Shown in pieces: positions 62,841-64,000 of a stretch of 64,000 nt of DNA. Source of the stretch: UBA1672 sp050633505 (GTDB lineage Bacteria; Pseudomonadota; Alphaproteobacteria; Micavibrionales; Micavibrionaceae); assembly GCA_050633505.1 (NCBI GenBank), contig JBOEGQ010000013.1, forward strand, positions 62,001-126,000, given 5' to 3'. A model generated the notes under the pieces. It saw only the letters and a program-made list of their open reading frames with translations. It was not told the DNA's origin and made no database searches. Position 1 is the first letter of the stretch; each line of letters opens with the position of its first letter. The translations under genes and the position numbers were made by a program.

Positions 62841-63967
62841 GCTGTTTCTCCCTGATTACCAAAAAGAAACTGACGGCGCAGTTTTTCGCTATATCCGCTG
62901 AGCCAAAAGAGGCTGACGGGGATTGGCAAGAATGTCACGATATACATCAGGATAAGTCCTATATCATTGTTTCGTGCCAGATTATATGAGGTCAGAAACA
63001 ATCCTTGGAGTAACATAATCAGAATGACGGATATAATGATCTTTTTGGTTTGTCCCCGTCTGTCAACAGGGCCGAGCAGTAGGATAGTTAAAGCAATAAG
63101 CGGGAAAGTACAGGCCAGTAATGGTGCGGTAAAGCGTCGGTGAACCTCAACTGAGAAGTCATGTAAATTTTCCAAATCTTTCTTGTTATTTAGATCAGGA
63201 TTAAGCAGTTGATGAATGGTGCGTTCATCCGGCTCTGCCCATCGTATATGGTTGCTGGTTGTGTCCGGAAGGTCAATCGTATATCGGCCAAAGTCCAGCT
63301 TTGTTAAAATCTTGGACTTGGGGTTATATTCTTGACGCGTTCCCGATGATACAATGACCTGTTGTCCGTGTTCATTGGATACGATAATGCCGCGCTTGGC
63401 CAGAATGGTTGACGGTGGTTTGCTCTGATCACGTGTATCATGGATCATCAAACCGGTGAGTTCGCCATCACTGCGCTTTTCACGGATATAAACGGTCAGT
63501 CCCTTACCAATCTGGTTGAAAACACCTTCTTTAAACAGGAAAGCAGAGAACTCTGATTTCAATGCGCCGCGCATATCATGCATTTTTGCCAAAGATATAG
63601 GTGCGACCCACATTGTAATAATCCAGAGAATGATTGTCGTGCTAAAACCGAGAATAATGGCAGGTTTGGCAAGTGCGAATGAGGAATGTCCGGTTGCCCG
63701 CATTGCAATAATTTCCGAGTCAATCGTCATCTTATTGTACAGAAATAGCGTGGCTGCCATAACCGAAATTGGCAAAATAACTTCGAAAAATCGAGGCAGA
63801 GCAAGGCTCGTCAATATCCAAAATGTTGTACCGGATGATCCCGCATTCATAACGATTTCTAAAAAACGCAACGATTGCGTCAAAAAGATAATGAACGTTA
63901 AAACCAGCGTCACGAAAACCGCTGTAATCGCTAAATTTTTAAAGAGATAGAGGTTAAAGATTTTCAT
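62837..63967 (-). CDS. lptF: LPS export permease LptF
   Basis: 376 residues, partner of LptG, same two-part membrane layout. FNLYLFKNLAITAVFVTLVL is the first helix; EIIAMRATGHSSFAL matches the cytosolic coupling helix; FLFKEGVFNQIGKGLTVYIREKRSDGEL lies in the periplasmic domain (core GVFNQIGKGLTVYI); RRFTAPLLACTFPLIALTIL begins the second helix group. It is followed directly by lptG (four-base overlap). The ATPase LptB is not in the window. Only 33 bases of upstream sequence are visible. Confidence 0.94.
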   Translation of the reverse strand: MKIFNLYLFKNLAITAVFVTLVLTFIIFLTQSLRFLEIVMNAGSSGTTFWILTSLALPRFFEVILPISVMAATLFLYNKMTIDSEIIAMRATGHSSFALAKPAIILGFSTTIILWIITMWVAPISLAKMHDMRGALKSEFSAFLFKEGVFNQIGKGLTVYIREKRSDGELTGLMIHDTRDQSKPPSTILAKRGIIVSNEHGQQVIVSSGTRQEYNPKSKILTKLDFGRYTIDLPDTTSNHIRWAEPDERTIHQLLNPDLNNKKDLENLHDFSVEVHRRFTAPLLACTFPLIALTILLLGPVDRRGQTKKIIISVILIMLLQGLFLTSYNLARNNDIGLILMYIVTFLPIPVSLFWLSGYSEKLRRQFLFGNQGETA

Positions 63968-64000
63968 GATGAGACACAGGCCAAAAAGTTATAGGCTTTT

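Overview
The window is chromosomal DNA from an alphaproteobacterium, moderately AT-rich by eye. The main evidence is gene order: aroA-cmk-rpsA-ihfB-lapA-pyrF, trpF-trpB-trpA-accD-folC, chvI-chvG-rapZ and rpoN-hpf-ptsN. Supporting evidence is an RNase E with a large insert inside its S1 domain, a DUF1150 gene beside Hsp20, and a short zf-CHCC protein. DotA/TraY-like genes together with full tryptophan, pyrimidine and aromatic genes fit a Micavibrio-like or related deep alphaproteobacterial lineage. That placement is an inference and cannot be settled from this window. I see no rRNA, convincing tRNA, CRISPR array, transposase or prophage.

Layout. Positions 1-6.2 kb hold the end of a hybrid histidine kinase, rne, a pseudopilin-like gene and an aminotransferase. 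Positions 6.2-14 kb are the accessory part: a very AT-rich stretch with a perfect palindrome, a 33-residue membrane peptide, a periplasmic protein, a GT4 glycosyltransferase and a 1734-residue protein of unknown function. Positions 14-17.5 kb carry tag, a DUF3137 gene and a solitary PTS enzyme I-like gene. From 37 kb back to 17.5 kb the minus strand is a long conserved housekeeping cluster: translation and nucleotide genes, trp genes, accD, folC, a ChvI/ChvG two-component system and rapZ. Three insertions interrupt it: a plus-strand lipoprotein between aroA and cmk, four tandem paralogous membrane proteins between pyrF and trpF, and a three-gene cassette between trpB and trpA. Positions 37-42.4 kb hold a GEDEF/EAL protein, a THUMP-like methyltransferase, pyrC and folE. 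Positions 42.4-50.5 kb hold cysS, a second pseudopilin-like gene, zf-CHCC, hsp20, DUF1150, a PtsN-like gene, hpf, rpoN and ettA. Positions 50.6-59.8 kb are three consecutive DotA/TraY-like genes. Positions 59.9-64 kb hold mlaC, mlaA, lptG and lptF on the minus strand.

How it works together. Most genes are core metabolism, translation and outer-membrane lipid transport. Three themes stand out. First, three large DotA-like inner-membrane proteins lie in one operon with no other secretion gene in the window. Second, a phosphotransfer system looks eroded: enzyme I-like keeps its active-site residues, but the PtsN-like protein has lost its phospho-histidine, RapZ has lost its Walker A lysine, and no HPr or HPr kinase gene lies where relatives keep them. 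Third, two distant pseudopilin-like genes encode a shared cysteine-bearing protein family of unknown role.
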